Below are positions 1 to 9,374 of a stretch of 64,000 nucleotides of DNA, piece by piece; position 1 is the first letter of the stretch, and the number at the start of each line of letters is the position of its first letter. Made by a program: the position numbers and the translations under genes. The DNA comes from an uncultured Candidatus Poseidoniales archaeon (lineage in GTDB: Archaea > Thermoplasmatota > Poseidoniia > Poseidoniales > Poseidoniaceae): the NCBI GenBank assembly GCA_905181785.1, contig CAJIZC010000003.1, positions 39,645-103,644 of the forward strand, given 5' to 3'. The notes under the pieces were generated by a model. It did no database searches. It saw nothing but the letters and a program-made list of their open reading frames with translations, and was not told where the DNA came from.

Positions 1-1
1 C

Positions 2-3000
2 GATTTCACATCTGGAGATCTCTCCTTTAGCACCGTAACTGATGTTGAAGGAAACTACAGCATGCGCCTACCAAACGGCCAAGACTTCCACATGACCACC
101 ATCAGCTTGTTTTCCACCTACACCGGTGGTCAATTGATTGCTCTTGATGGCACAAATGAAATGGATATGGGTCTCATGTACCTCGCACCAGCAACCGCAG
201 TCAATGGGTTTGTGTACCTCTACGAGAACACCTCCCTTTGGGACAACCTTGTCCCTGGCTGGGCGGCTCAAACCCTCATTGCAACAAACGAAGATGGATT
301 GGAATGGCGAACTGAAATCAGCGAAGGTGGCGAATTTGCGTTCTACCTGCTTGACGGTGCTTGGGACTTCAACGCCATCAATTCAGAATTGAACATCGAA
401 GGCGTAGAGAACTTCAACGTCCTTGGGGAGAGCGGATCACCGCCTTCACCGATCGAGTTGTTTGCAAACCCTGCACATCAAAACGTAACCTTGAATTTCT
501 TCATGGACACTGGCGATGATGGTTCCTTCGAAAATGGCACGCTGGTGAGCCCTTCGTTCTCGGCTGTGCCACTGAACAACCATGGAACCCAGATGAACTT
601 CACAGCAGACAATTACACATCCCCCGGCGTCATTACGATCATGCTGGAACCGGGAACTTACTCTGTGGAATTCAACTTTACTGCACCAGATGAAGAGAAT
701 GCAAGCGACTACGCTCTTGCTGGCGTTACAGCCCTTCAACCGATTGTTGTTGGTCTAGAAGCCATCGAAGACGACATGGATATGCCTTTGCGCAACGATT
801 ACCTTGTCACGGGCGAGTTGGTCAACGCATCTGCTGGGCCCCTCCAAAAGCAGTTCCTCCTCTACGAAGCAGACCAAGACCTCTGGTTCAACATGGACAG
901 CGATGAGAACGGAACCTTTGCCGCCTACGTGCCTGCTGGTGACTGGGTTACCATTGTTGCACCATTCATCGCAAATGAGAACGCTACAGAAATCCTGCGC
1001 GCACCTCTCACCATCGGCGAGAACACCTCTTTGAGAACTGGACTTAGTTACACAACTGTGGAAACGGTGGATGTCACCTTCCAACTCCAAGAAACAGCCA
1101 GCGGCAACAACATGTCGAACGTACGTGTAACTGCTGTCAGCCATGACGGATACGGCAATGTGACGCTGACCAAGTCCAACGAAACGGGCATGGTCTCCGA
1201 GCAAATGATGCCGGGCACATGGAGTCTTTTCCTTAACGAAACTGCCCCACAACGCCACTGGACTATGGACACTTCAGATGCTTCCTTTACCACAGAGGAC
1301 GCAACAAACGGCTCCCTTGATTTGGGTGTCGTTAACGCAGACTTGGAAGTCGAAATAGGCGGGAAGATTTACTGGGATCTCAATGAAGACGATGCACCTG
1401 GCATCACTGAAGGCATCGAAGGCTTCCTTGTGGAAGTCGTTGGTACCAACACCACCATTGACACCAACGTCACAACAGACGACCTTGGTGTTTGGCGGCT
1501 CTTCGTCCCAGTTGACGACACCTACCACGTCACTGTGAGCAAAGAAGGATTTGCAACGGAAACCTACAACCTGACCAACTCAAGCGCATACCCTGTCGAA
1601 AACAACCCTGAATCGCATGACCTGAAGGTCATTGCAGGCAACGTTGCCGTTGCAGGCAACGTGACAGACATCAACGATGCTGGACGTCTAGATGGAGCAA
1701 CAATCATGCTTTACCCAGCACTCGACACCGTTCGAGACCCAATCGCCATCAACGCAACGCTCACTGATGATGTGTTGACATGGAATGCGGACATCGCTCC
1801 GGGCGAATGGATTGTCGTTGTGACTCAAGCAGATGCTGATGAGAACGGCGGCGGCGTCGCTGTTGGACTCCTGGATGCAACCATTGCTACAGGAGCAACC
1901 CTCGATATGGAAATGTCGCTTGGTGGCTGGGTTGACCTGACCACTGAATGGACAGCATTCAACTTGAGTTCATACCATGCAGGATCTACTTCTGGTGGTG
2001 CTTCGATGATCAACGGCACCGTGGAAGTCGCAGTGACCATTGGTGATGTGGTTTGGAACATGCCGCTCGCTGAAGATGGTACACTCACCTTGTTGTTGCC
2101 TGCTGGCGATGTTGACTTCGACTCGGAGTTCAAGACCGTGCAGCACGATGATCTGCTGGACATGGACTATGTTGCTGGAGCAAAAACTTCAGTCGGCGAA
2201 GGCCGCTCACCAGTCAGCATGACGTTCACTCGTTCAATCAACTCGGACAGTTCACTCACCATGACAGCAAGCAGCCTCGTCAACGCAACAACCTTTGGCG
2301 AAGCAGGAACTGACCTCATGGCCGAACCAACTGAAGATGCCTACAAGACCATTGAATTCGACTTGGAAGTTGACTATCAAGGAACGGAGTTGAACGACGT
2401 GTTCACCGTTACTGGTTCGATTGGCGTTGCACCAGACAGCAGCCTGTGGTCCGTTGAGTTCTTCAACGGAACCGACTGGGTTGAATCCTATGACTTGAAC
2501 CTCGGTGTTGGCGTTAACGCAACAGACACCAGCGTTGATACGACTGACACGATCTCAGTCCGTGTGAACGTTGCCAACCAATCTGAGGCTTGGAATCTTG
2601 AAGACGCTCACTTGGTGAAGATCCGCATGAGCACCGTTACCGGCGCATCAAGCGAAATCTCCCTTGGCGTTCAGGTTCCTCAAACCTATGGGTTTGAACT
2701 GAGTGATGAACCCACTGAACTTGGAATTGCGGCGGGATCATCTCGTCCATTCACCTTCATGCTAACCAACACTGGAAACGGTGATGATCTGTTCACCATC
2801 ACCCTCGCTGACGACATCCCGGAAGGCTTCGAGATCACCCCGATGGAATCGAAAGCCAACGTGCCAAAGGACACCAGTCGTTCCCAGGCGTTCACCGTCT
2901 TCGCACCAAGCACTTGGGACGGCATCAGCAAGACGGTCAGAGTGACGGTCACCAGCGAGAACGGCATAGACTCTGAGACCTTTGAAGTGGAATTGAAGGA

Positions 3001-3460
3001 AGCCATGATCTCCCTCCGGTTCGCAGATGGCGATGTTCAAACGGCTAGCGACACAGACGCTGATTCGGAGAACACGCAACTGAGAATCCCAATCGAAAAC
3101 TTCGGTTACCTCGATGCCACAGGCAGCGTTATTGTTTACCTCACCTACCAAACAACCGGTGAGGAATTCGCCGCTCAAACCATCAGTATACCAGCTCAAT
3201 CGACAGTCAATGCAGTGTTCGATGTCGGTGCCATGGCCGTTGGAAGTCAGCGGTTTGACTACCGAGTGGAAGTGGTTGGAGAGGACAGTGAATTTGTTGA
3301 CCAAGGCATTGAAGACGGAGATTTCTCAGTGGAATACTACGTGGTCACAGAAGAAAGCGATGACACTTGGATTACACTGCTTGTCATCGTCCTCATTCCG
3401 CTCATCCTGTTTGGCGGTGTCAAATTGGTTCGCGGCGGCAGTGGTTCCAAGAAGTTCTGA
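2..3460 (+). CDS. Large membrane-anchored surface protein, 5'-truncated by window edge
   Basis: The reading frame is open from base 2, 20 codons before the first in-window ATG at 62, so the gene starts outside the window. Seen: about 1150 residues of beta-rich, Asn/Thr-rich sequence with many N-x-S/T sequons. It has repeated segments of the carboxypeptidase-regulatory or SdrD-B-like type (for example around bases 1345-1560, with GKIYWDLNEDD and a following GVWRLFVP strand) and a domain near 2690-2990 resembling NEW3/CARDB-type Ig folds (FMLTNTGNGDDLF). One C-terminal membrane helix (about 3367-3430) is followed by a short basic tail ending GSGSKKF. Inference: an exported, glycosylated adhesin or S-layer-like protein held by a C-terminal anchor. 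No catalytic motif seen. The downstream protease gene lies immediately behind it and may be co-transcribed. Confidence 0.85.
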   Translation, partial: DFTSGDLSFSTVTDVEGNYSMRLPNGQDFHMTTISLFSTYTGGQLIALDGTNEMDMGLMYLAPATAVNGFVYLYENTSLWDNLVPGWAAQTLIATNEDGLEWRTEISEGGEFAFYLLDGAWDFNAINSELNIEGVENFNVLGESGSPPSPIELFANPAHQNVTLNFFMDTGDDGSFENGTLVSPSFSAVPLNNHGTQMNFTADNYTSPGVITIMLEPGTYSVEFNFTAPDEENASDYALAGVTALQPIVVGLEAIEDDMDMPLRNDYLVTGELVNASAGPLQKQFLLYEADQDLWFNMDSDENGTFAAYVPAGDWVTIVAPFIANENATEILRAPLTIGENTSLRTGLSYTTVETVDVTFQLQETASGNNMSNVRVTAVSHDGYGNVTLTKSNETGMVSEQMMPGTWSLFLNETAPQRHWTMDTSDASFTTEDATNGSLDLGVVNADLEVEIGGKIYWDLNEDDAPGITEGIEGFLVEVVGTNTTIDTNVTTDDLGVWRLFVPVDDTYHVTVSKEGFATETYNLTNSSAYPVENNPESHDLKVIAGNVAVAGNVTDINDAGRLDGATIMLYPALDTVRDPIAINATLTDDVLTWNADIAPGEWIVVVTQADADENGGGVAVGLLDATIATGATLDMEMSLGGWVDLTTEWTAFNLSSYHAGSTSGGASMINGTVEVAVTIGDVVWNMPLAEDGTLTLLLPAGDVDFDSEFKTVQHDDLLDMDYVAGAKTSVGEGRSPVSMTFTRSINSDSSLTMTASSLVNATTFGEAGTDLMAEPTEDAYKTIEFDLEVDYQGTELNDVFTVTGSIGVAPDSSLWSVEFFNGTDWVESYDLNLGVGVNATDTSVDTTDTISVRVNVANQSEAWNLEDAHLVKIRMSTVTGASSEISLGVQVPQTYGFELSDEPTELGIAAGSSRPFTFMLTNTGNGDDLFTITLADDIPEGFEITPMESKANVPKDTSRSQAFTVFAPSTWDGISKTVRVTVTSENGIDSETFEVELKEAMISLRFADGDVQTASDTDADSENTQLRIPIENFGYLDATGSVIVYLTYQTTGEEFAAQTISIPAQSTVNAVFDVGAMAVGSQRFDYRVEVVGEDSEFVDQGIEDGDFSVEYYVVTEESDDTWITLLVIVLIPLILFGGVKLVRGGSGSKKF

Positions 3461-3513
3461 TTGAGTACAACCCATTATACCGCCACCCCTCAAGTGGGGG
3501 ACAGGCGGAAGCC

Positions 3514-4746
3514 TTGGTGGTAGCTTTGGACGAATTAGATCATGTAGAGTTTCTTCCGGAACCGGAAGATTCGAGGATCTTATCAGCCATCGACCCAGCA
3601 GCGGTTGGTTTCCAAGGGGCTTGGCGGGCAGAAGTGACCGGATGGGCACCGCTGCAAGCGGCACCCATTCAACGTCGCAGACGCCGGCGCGCAGCGGTAA
3701 CGAACGGTCTTATCTTTGCGATTCTAAGTGTGGCCCTGTTTGCTGCTTGGAATTCAGGAATACTTCTGGTGGAACTAAGCCTGCCCGATTCAAAATGGGC
3801 CAACGAACAAGTCCAGTTGACAGACGCAGCAGAAGATGGTTTGTCCGGTGTTGGTGTTCGCGTCTGCATTGTGGATACGGGCATAGATCTCACGCATGAC
3901 GCTCTCAGCGGGATTGAAGTGACGTTCAAAGATTTGAGGGGCAACTCTGTTGCTCCAATTGATTACGGAATGATTGCTCATGGAACACTCATGGCTGGTA
4001 TTCTTGTCGCCAATCAGCATCAGATTGGCGCTGCACCAGGCATCACACTTGGCATCGCTGCGGCCTTAGGCACCGATGAGAACGGTGAAAACAGCGGTGA
4101 TGAAGCAACCGTTGCGCAAGCCATTCGTTGGTGTCATGACACTTTTGAAGCGGACATCATTTCACTCTCCCTCGGTGGAGAACAAAACCTCAACGCCCAA
4201 CGTGAGGGAGCCACTGCATCTGCTGCTCGCCGTGCCGTCGATGCGGGTATTTTCGTTGTAGCCGCAGCAGGGAACGATGGTGGACCTGATGATGATGGTT
4301 TAGTTTCAGTCCCTGCTAACATACCCCGTGTAATCACGGTAGGCGCCACGAACATGAACTCTGAAGTATGGGGCAATTCGTCTGCAGGCTCTCAAGTGTT
4401 TGAAAACGGAAAACTACGCAACCATCCCCACCAAAAACCCGAAGTTGTGGCACCTGGAGTTGGGATCATCAGTACGGGAAACAACAACGCCTGGTTTTCA
4501 AGCAGTGGTACATCCGATGCCACGGTGTTCGTAACGGCTGCGCTCGCTTTGCTCCTCGAGGCTCACCCTCAATACAAACCACAATCTGACAGCAATGGTG
4601 CGTGCATCGATGCCGTCAAGATGGCGTTGATGAACACAGCCAGTCCACTCCATGAACAAGGCGTTCATGACGACAGGTCTGGTTATGGCGAATTGCAGGC
4701 TTTGGATTGGATCGAAGAAGTTGGGTCAACCGCCCCTGATTGTTGA
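3514..4746 (+). CDS. Membrane-anchored subtilisin-like (S8) serine protease
   Basis: Subtilase fold with all key residues, numbered from the TTG at 3514: Asp121 in IVDTGID, His156 in AHGT, the oxyanion Asn in AAAGNDGG, and Ser334 in SSGTSDA. An Arg-rich stretch and one membrane helix (about residues 63-85) precede the protease domain, giving a type II topology: about 60 cytoplasmic residues, a signal anchor, and the protease outside. The frame stays open back to an ATG at 3367, but that start would overlap the preceding gene by 94 bases and its first 30 residues only shadow that gene. TTG 3514 or GTG 3517 are better candidates; neither has a convincing ribosome site. Predicted role: endopeptidase at the cell surface. 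The catalytic region is certain, the start is not. Confidence 0.85.
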   Translation: MVVALDELDHVEFLPEPEDSRILSAIDPAAVGFQGAWRAEVTGWAPLQAAPIQRRRRRRAAVTNGLIFAILSVALFAAWNSGILLVELSLPDSKWANEQVQLTDAAEDGLSGVGVRVCIVDTGIDLTHDALSGIEVTFKDLRGNSVAPIDYGMIAHGTLMAGILVANQHQIGAAPGITLGIAAALGTDENGENSGDEATVAQAIRWCHDTFEADIISLSLGGEQNLNAQREGATASAARRAVDAGIFVVAAAGNDGGPDDDGLVSVPANIPRVITVGATNMNSEVWGNSSAGSQVFENGKLRNHPHQKPEVVAPGVGIISTGNNNAWFSSSGTSDATVFVTAALALLLEAHPQYKPQSDSNGACIDAVKMALMNTASPLHEQGVHDDRSGYGELQALDWIEEVGSTAPDC

Positions 4747-4820
4747 ACTCGAACCGGTGCGGTTTCATGTTCTCAAGTTGCAGTTAATGGCGTGGTCTGT
4801 CGTTTCGCGCACTTTTTGAC

Positions 4821-4890
4821 TGATATTTTTAATCTCATTTGATATCATAGGCCAGATTTAGACGATACAATAGGTTCTAAGTGATACCAT
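4821..4890. promoter_or_regulatory. AT-rich upstream region with four TGATAY-like repeats; possible operator
   Basis: TGATAT (4821), TGATATCA (4840), CGATACAA (4863) and TGATACCA (4882) recur with spacings of 19, 23 and 19 bases, and TGATAT/ATATCA form an inverted pair. The stretch is far more AT-rich than its surroundings and lies in the 211-base gap before the beta-helix surface protein. Inference only: a regulator-binding array or an AT-rich promoter zone. Confidence 0.3.
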
Positions 4891-4914
4891 TAGGGTGGCG
4901 GCAGGGGCGCAGTG

Positions 4915-4920
4915 TTATAT
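4915..4920 (+). promoter_or_regulatory. Possible TATA box for the beta-helix protein gene
   Basis: TTATAT lies about 40 bases before the ATG at 4958. An archaeal start site about 25 bases downstream of it would leave a leader of roughly 15 bases. Weak single-site evidence. Confidence 0.3.
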
Positions 4921-4957
4921 CTCTCGGTTCTATGGGATTGAATCGTTGGTGCCAGTA

Positions 4958-7900
4958 ATGTCTACACACACTTCCCGAAAAAGCCTATCGTTGGTCGCCC
5001 TCCTTCTTCTGTCAAGTTTTGCAGGATTAATCGCTCTTCCATCTGTGTCTGCCGTAAACGAAACCACCTCAGGTACCGTGACTGGGACCGAGACATGGAC
5101 GGGGACAATGAACCTCGCTGGTGATGTTACGGTCGCTGAAGGCTCGAAACTCATCATCAATGCAGGGACGACCGTTAACATTCCATACGGCTCTTTCATC
5201 GACGTCGAAGGCGCAATTTGCATCGGTTCGACAGCATGCGGGGCCAGCGCAGGATCCGCTCAAAACCAAGCCCGTTTTGTTTGGTCGGTCCCGTCAGCAT
5301 CTGATTACGAAAAAGAAGGGCGTTGCTATGTTAACGGATCAAACACATACACCAACACCGATGCAGGATGCGGTTCGGGAATGATCATCCGCAAAACCAT
5401 CGACCAGTCCGCAACCGCCACTGGAATCAATTATGCAGAATTCGTGAATGGTTATGGCTACCCAATCTATGTATCCACCCTTCAACAGGTGCAATACGGC
5501 GTTCTTGTTTTCGATGGCTCTTCTACCACAGCCACTGGACTCAGCTTCACCAACATCAACACCACCAACGTCCTTGCCATCGATTTCGCAGCACCATCCC
5601 TCGTTGATTCCACCTTCACACTCGGCGTCGACGGGAACGGATACGACGCAGCGGCGCTCCGTGCCTACGGTGCCGGTGCTGGAATCTTGGCAACTGTTAA
5701 CGTTCAAAATTCAGTGTTCACTGGCGATGCGGAACCAGACTGCAGCCAACAAGGCGGTGGTCGAACAGTGATTTTCATGGAAGAATCTTACATTAACCTC
5801 GATAACATCGAAGTCAATGACAACTCCTTCGGCGTGTTCCTTAAGGGCACCTCTGGTTGGTTAACGAACTCCACAATTAACGTAAAATGCAACGCTATTG
5901 ACACCAACTCCCACAAAGAAACAGGGAACATCAAGCACACGTTGAACATTTACGACAACATCATCACAACCGCTGAAGGTGCAGGGATTACTGCCTATGA
6001 CGGAGCAATCGTCGACGCTCGAAACAACGTTATCTCTGGTGCAACCGAGTCATCAGGGTTTGGTATCCGATCCTCGACCGTTCAAATCCACAACAATGTC
6101 ATCGGCCCTATCGGTGGCTGGAATGGATTGTGGATTTACGGAACTTCCGACGTTGTGGCAGAGAACAACACCATTCAAGACACAGCCAAGGAAGCTGTAC
6201 TGATTGGTGAATACCACTTTGGCGACCAAGGCTGGAACGTTCCAACCCCAACCGCTGCTCGTTTGTACCTCGCCAACAACCAAATCTCCAACAACACAGG
6301 TACATGCAACTCTCAGTTGTATGGCGGCGACTTCGCTTGCCCCGCAATTCACGTGTTCATGTCCTCAGCAACTGTTTATGACAACACCGTCACAAATAAC
6401 GCAGGCGACGGATTCCGAATCAAAGGCGGCATTGTCAACGCTCAACGCAATACAATGGCTGTTGGAGGCTTCGCAGCTAACATTTCGATGTACGACGATA
6501 ACTACGGAAACAAGTACGGCAGCATTGCTTACTTCTCCGGCAACAGTTACTCCAACGCGTCCCAAGTCTACAACATTACAGAATCCCGTGTGACGGTTCA
6601 ATCCGAATACATGCCAGATCCGGGTGCAGGCGAACTCTATCCTGTTTCGCTTCAGTGGCTCGGTGCGGAATGCCCGTACGTTCAAGACGAGTGCTTGCAA
6701 GTCCCCTCCACTGCAGCAATGCCTCCAGCCTTCATGCCCATGGCGCTTGAGGTTGTCTCCAACTCCACTGTGTTCTCGTTCGCAGACCTGCAAAACTTCG
6801 ATCCAAGCAAGGTCCACGTCCAAAATCAGAATTCTGCTTGGGGCAGTCAAGTGCGAGAAGGGGAACTCGTTCGCTATCAAGTGAAAGCAAAGAACAGCAA
6901 CGTCGTTGACGCTACTGTTGTGATCAGCGATGCTACGGGACTTCCGCTCTACACTTTGCAAACCGATGCCTTTGGTTTCACGCCGGAGATTTCTCTTCCA
7001 AGTGACTTCTACCTCGACCGAAACTGGAACCATTTGGTTGGTGAAACCAATGTCGAAGTGACAATCTCACCAGGGCTCACTGAATTCATGGATGAAAACA
7101 CCTGTTCGGATGGGTATGACAACGATGGGGATACTTTCGTCGATGGCGCAGATTCGTCCCAAACTTCTGGAGACACCTCCAACTGTGACATTGGAAACAG
7201 AGAATTACCTTTCTACAGCGTGAATGCATTCAAGTTTAGCAAGGGTACAAAGGACTTTGATTTCGTCTTGAGCGGTGCTATTGATGATGTGATCAACCTC
7301 GACAACCTCAAACCAAGCGTTGCTGTTGCTCAAGGTGATGGAGCTTCCTTTGCCACCACCGTTACCCTTACCGGTACCGCTTGGGACGGCATTGCTGGAC
7401 CATACCCGTTGGACATCGTAGCCTATGAGAAGCAATTCGGTCTCGTCAAGCGAGTTGAAGTTCAGCCACCAGGCTCCACTGATTGGTACTCCGCTGTCGA
7501 CACTTCTGGTGCCGGCGGCGAAATCTCCCTCTCGAACCATCCTTTCAAGGCGTGGTCCTTTGACTGGGACCTCTCTGCCCACCCTGAGGGAGAAGGGGAT
7601 GTGACCTTCCGTGTCCGTTCCTACGACGGACTGGATTACTCTCCAATCGAAGTTCGTAAGTACAAACTCAACCTCGTCGCTCCTACGATCTTAGTGGAGA
7701 CACCAAACGATGGTACATCTCATGACAACGCTAAGGTCACCTTCACAGGTAGTGCTAGCGATCCATATTCCGGTACATGGGGCAGCGACATCCAATCGAT
7801 ATGGTTCGACATCAGTGGACCGAATGATTACACTTCGCACTTTGCCATCGAGGGATCAACCGTATGGTCCTATGATTGGAAATTCGAAGAATTGGTCAGT

Positions 7901-9316
7901 GGTTCCTACACGTTCAACATCTGGGCTGCTGACAGTGACTTCTGCATCGACATGATTGGCACCTGCAACGCAGAAACACGAACCCTCACCATCATGAACG
8001 ACAACGCTTTGCCGTTCGTTCAACTCAGCGAACCGATCAACAGCGATGTACTCCGTGCCTCCGAAGAACAACTGATTCAAGGTGTGGCCAGAGATAACGA
8101 CGGGCAAGTCACACGGGTTGAAATCCAAATCCAAGATTTAGCCAGTGGTTTGATCCTCAGCAATGGACCCAACCCGATCACAACCTTTGCACCAAGCGGT
8201 GCTTGGGCGACCACATGGGACACTTCCAGACTGATTCATGACCAACAATACGAACTGGTCATCAGGGCCTACGACGGTGAAGATTACTCTGTTGAAGAGC
8301 GAATTCGCATCACCATTGACAACCCAACAGACGCCAACAACATTGCACCAATCTTCAATCAAACCGGCTGGGTTGGAACCATCACAGTGTTCTGTGATGC
8401 CAACTCGAACGCCATCGATCGCTGTGGCGAAGGAGCTGTCATCGACTTGACCGCATTCTTCTCGGATCCTGATGGGACGGGTGAAGCAGAGAACGACCTC
8501 CTGTTTGACATCTTTAACGATGCTACGAATTTGGACGACGATAACTATGCAGATTACGTAAGAATCAACGCTCAAGGGGTTGCTACCTACAATCCACCGT
8601 GGGTTCAACCAACCTCTGTTATCGCTGAATGGTCCCTCGTTGGACTGATGTTCGAAGCCCGCGACTCCTACGATTCCGTTGCCTATTCCTACAAGGTGAA
8701 CGTCGTTGTTGTCTCGGTCGCCTTCAGCGCAGAACGCATCGATTCTGGTGCAGTTACCGCAACCGATCCAGCCACTTTCTCTGGAAAAGGCCTTCCGAAC
8801 AGCATCGTTGCTGCTCGGTTTGACGATGCTAAGGGCATCCGCTTGAACTCAACTCGTGTTGGTGCAGACGGAACATGGACAATGGACATCGCCAGCAACC
8901 AAATGTCAGGTGTTGAGGAAGCGAATGTCATCTTCGAAATGGATGGACAAGTCTACTCGGCACCCGGAACAACGGCCAACTCGATGTTCGAACTTCGTTC
9001 ACAGTCAGCAGATGCAAGCAGCGGAAACCTCCTGCTGATCATTGGAGCGATCGTCGGAGTCATCGTGCTCCTCGGGGCAGGTGCGTTCTTTTTCCAAGTC
9101 GAATACGAAGATTTTGATGAAGATGAATCCATGAATGAAGCAGCAGCTCCCGCTGAAGACCCATATGCATGGGGTAAAGCAAAGCAAACGCCTGTCGCCA
9201 TTCCACAAGAAACAGCAACTGCTCCCGCAGCAGCAGCATCAACTCATCCCGGCTGGCTCTGGGACGAAACCACAAGCAGTTGGGTTCCAGATCCAAACTA
9301 CGCCCCTGAACAGTGA
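4958..9316 (+). CDS. Giant secreted beta-helix surface protein with C-terminal anchor
   Basis: 1452 residues from the ATG at 4958, chosen over the ATG at 4895 because it places a clear signal peptide (basic MSTHTSRK, then a Leu-rich core ending PSVSA) at the N-terminus. Residues about 180-510 are right-handed parallel beta-helix repeats of the NosD/pectate-lyase type (recurring N-N-x-I and V-x-x-N-x-I turns). A small Asp-rich motif CSDGYDNDGDTFVDGAD lies near base 7110, resembling the DGxDNDGDG motifs of myxobacterial surface proteins. Several Ig/cadherin-like domains follow. One membrane helix (about 9024-9090) precedes an acidic Pro/Ala-rich cytoplasmic tail that ends in a short Trp motif (GWLWDETTSSWVPDP). 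Likely an adhesin or polysaccharide-binding protein; no catalytic residues assigned. Confidence 0.85.
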   Translation: MSTHTSRKSLSLVALLLLSSFAGLIALPSVSAVNETTSGTVTGTETWTGTMNLAGDVTVAEGSKLIINAGTTVNIPYGSFIDVEGAICIGSTACGASAGSAQNQARFVWSVPSASDYEKEGRCYVNGSNTYTNTDAGCGSGMIIRKTIDQSATATGINYAEFVNGYGYPIYVSTLQQVQYGVLVFDGSSTTATGLSFTNINTTNVLAIDFAAPSLVDSTFTLGVDGNGYDAAALRAYGAGAGILATVNVQNSVFTGDAEPDCSQQGGGRTVIFMEESYINLDNIEVNDNSFGVFLKGTSGWLTNSTINVKCNAIDTNSHKETGNIKHTLNIYDNIITTAEGAGITAYDGAIVDARNNVISGATESSGFGIRSSTVQIHNNVIGPIGGWNGLWIYGTSDVVAENNTIQDTAKEAVLIGEYHFGDQGWNVPTPTAARLYLANNQISNNTGTCNSQLYGGDFACPAIHVFMSSATVYDNTVTNNAGDGFRIKGGIVNAQRNTMAVGGFAANISMYDDNYGNKYGSIAYFSGNSYSNASQVYNITESRVTVQSEYMPDPGAGELYPVSLQWLGAECPYVQDECLQVPSTAAMPPAFMPMALEVVSNSTVFSFADLQNFDPSKVHVQNQNSAWGSQVREGELVRYQVKAKNSNVVDATVVISDATGLPLYTLQTDAFGFTPEISLPSDFYLDRNWNHLVGETNVEVTISPGLTEFMDENTCSDGYDNDGDTFVDGADSSQTSGDTSNCDIGNRELPFYSVNAFKFSKGTKDFDFVLSGAIDDVINLDNLKPSVAVAQGDGASFATTVTLTGTAWDGIAGPYPLDIVAYEKQFGLVKRVEVQPPGSTDWYSAVDTSGAGGEISLSNHPFKAWSFDWDLSAHPEGEGDVTFRVRSYDGLDYSPIEVRKYKLNLVAPTILVETPNDGTSHDNAKVTFTGSASDPYSGTWGSDIQSIWFDISGPNDYTSHFAIEGSTVWSYDWKFEELVSGSYTFNIWAADSDFCIDMIGTCNAETRTLTIMNDNALPFVQLSEPINSDVLRASEEQLIQGVARDNDGQVTRVEIQIQDLASGLILSNGPNPITTFAPSGAWATTWDTSRLIHDQQYELVIRAYDGEDYSVEERIRITIDNPTDANNIAPIFNQTGWVGTITVFCDANSNAIDRCGEGAVIDLTAFFSDPDGTGEAENDLLFDIFNDATNLDDDNYADYVRINAQGVATYNPPWVQPTSVIAEWSLVGLMFEARDSYDSVAYSYKVNVVVVSVAFSAERIDSGAVTATDPATFSGKGLPNSIVAARFDDAKGIRLNSTRVGADGTWTMDIASNQMSGVEEANVIFEMDGQVYSAPGTTANSMFELRSQSADASSGNLLLIIGAIVGVIVLLGAGAFFFQVEYEDFDEDESMNEAAAPAEDPYAWGKAKQTPVAIPQETATAPAAAASTHPGWLWDETTSSWVPDPNYAPEQ

Positions 9317-9374
9317 AGCAATCATTGGTCAGTGAGCCGTAAGAGTTGAAGAGGATAAGCGTGGGTGGTCGTGT

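Noticed and set aside
3367..3513. N-terminal extension of the subtilisin from the ATG at 3367
   Set aside because: Would overlap the upstream coding region by 94 bases and its first residues merely read that gene in another frame.
6365..7033. 222-residue minus-strand open frame
   Set aside because: Inside the beta-helix protein gene, rich in Val/Arg/His as expected for an antisense shadow, no domain.
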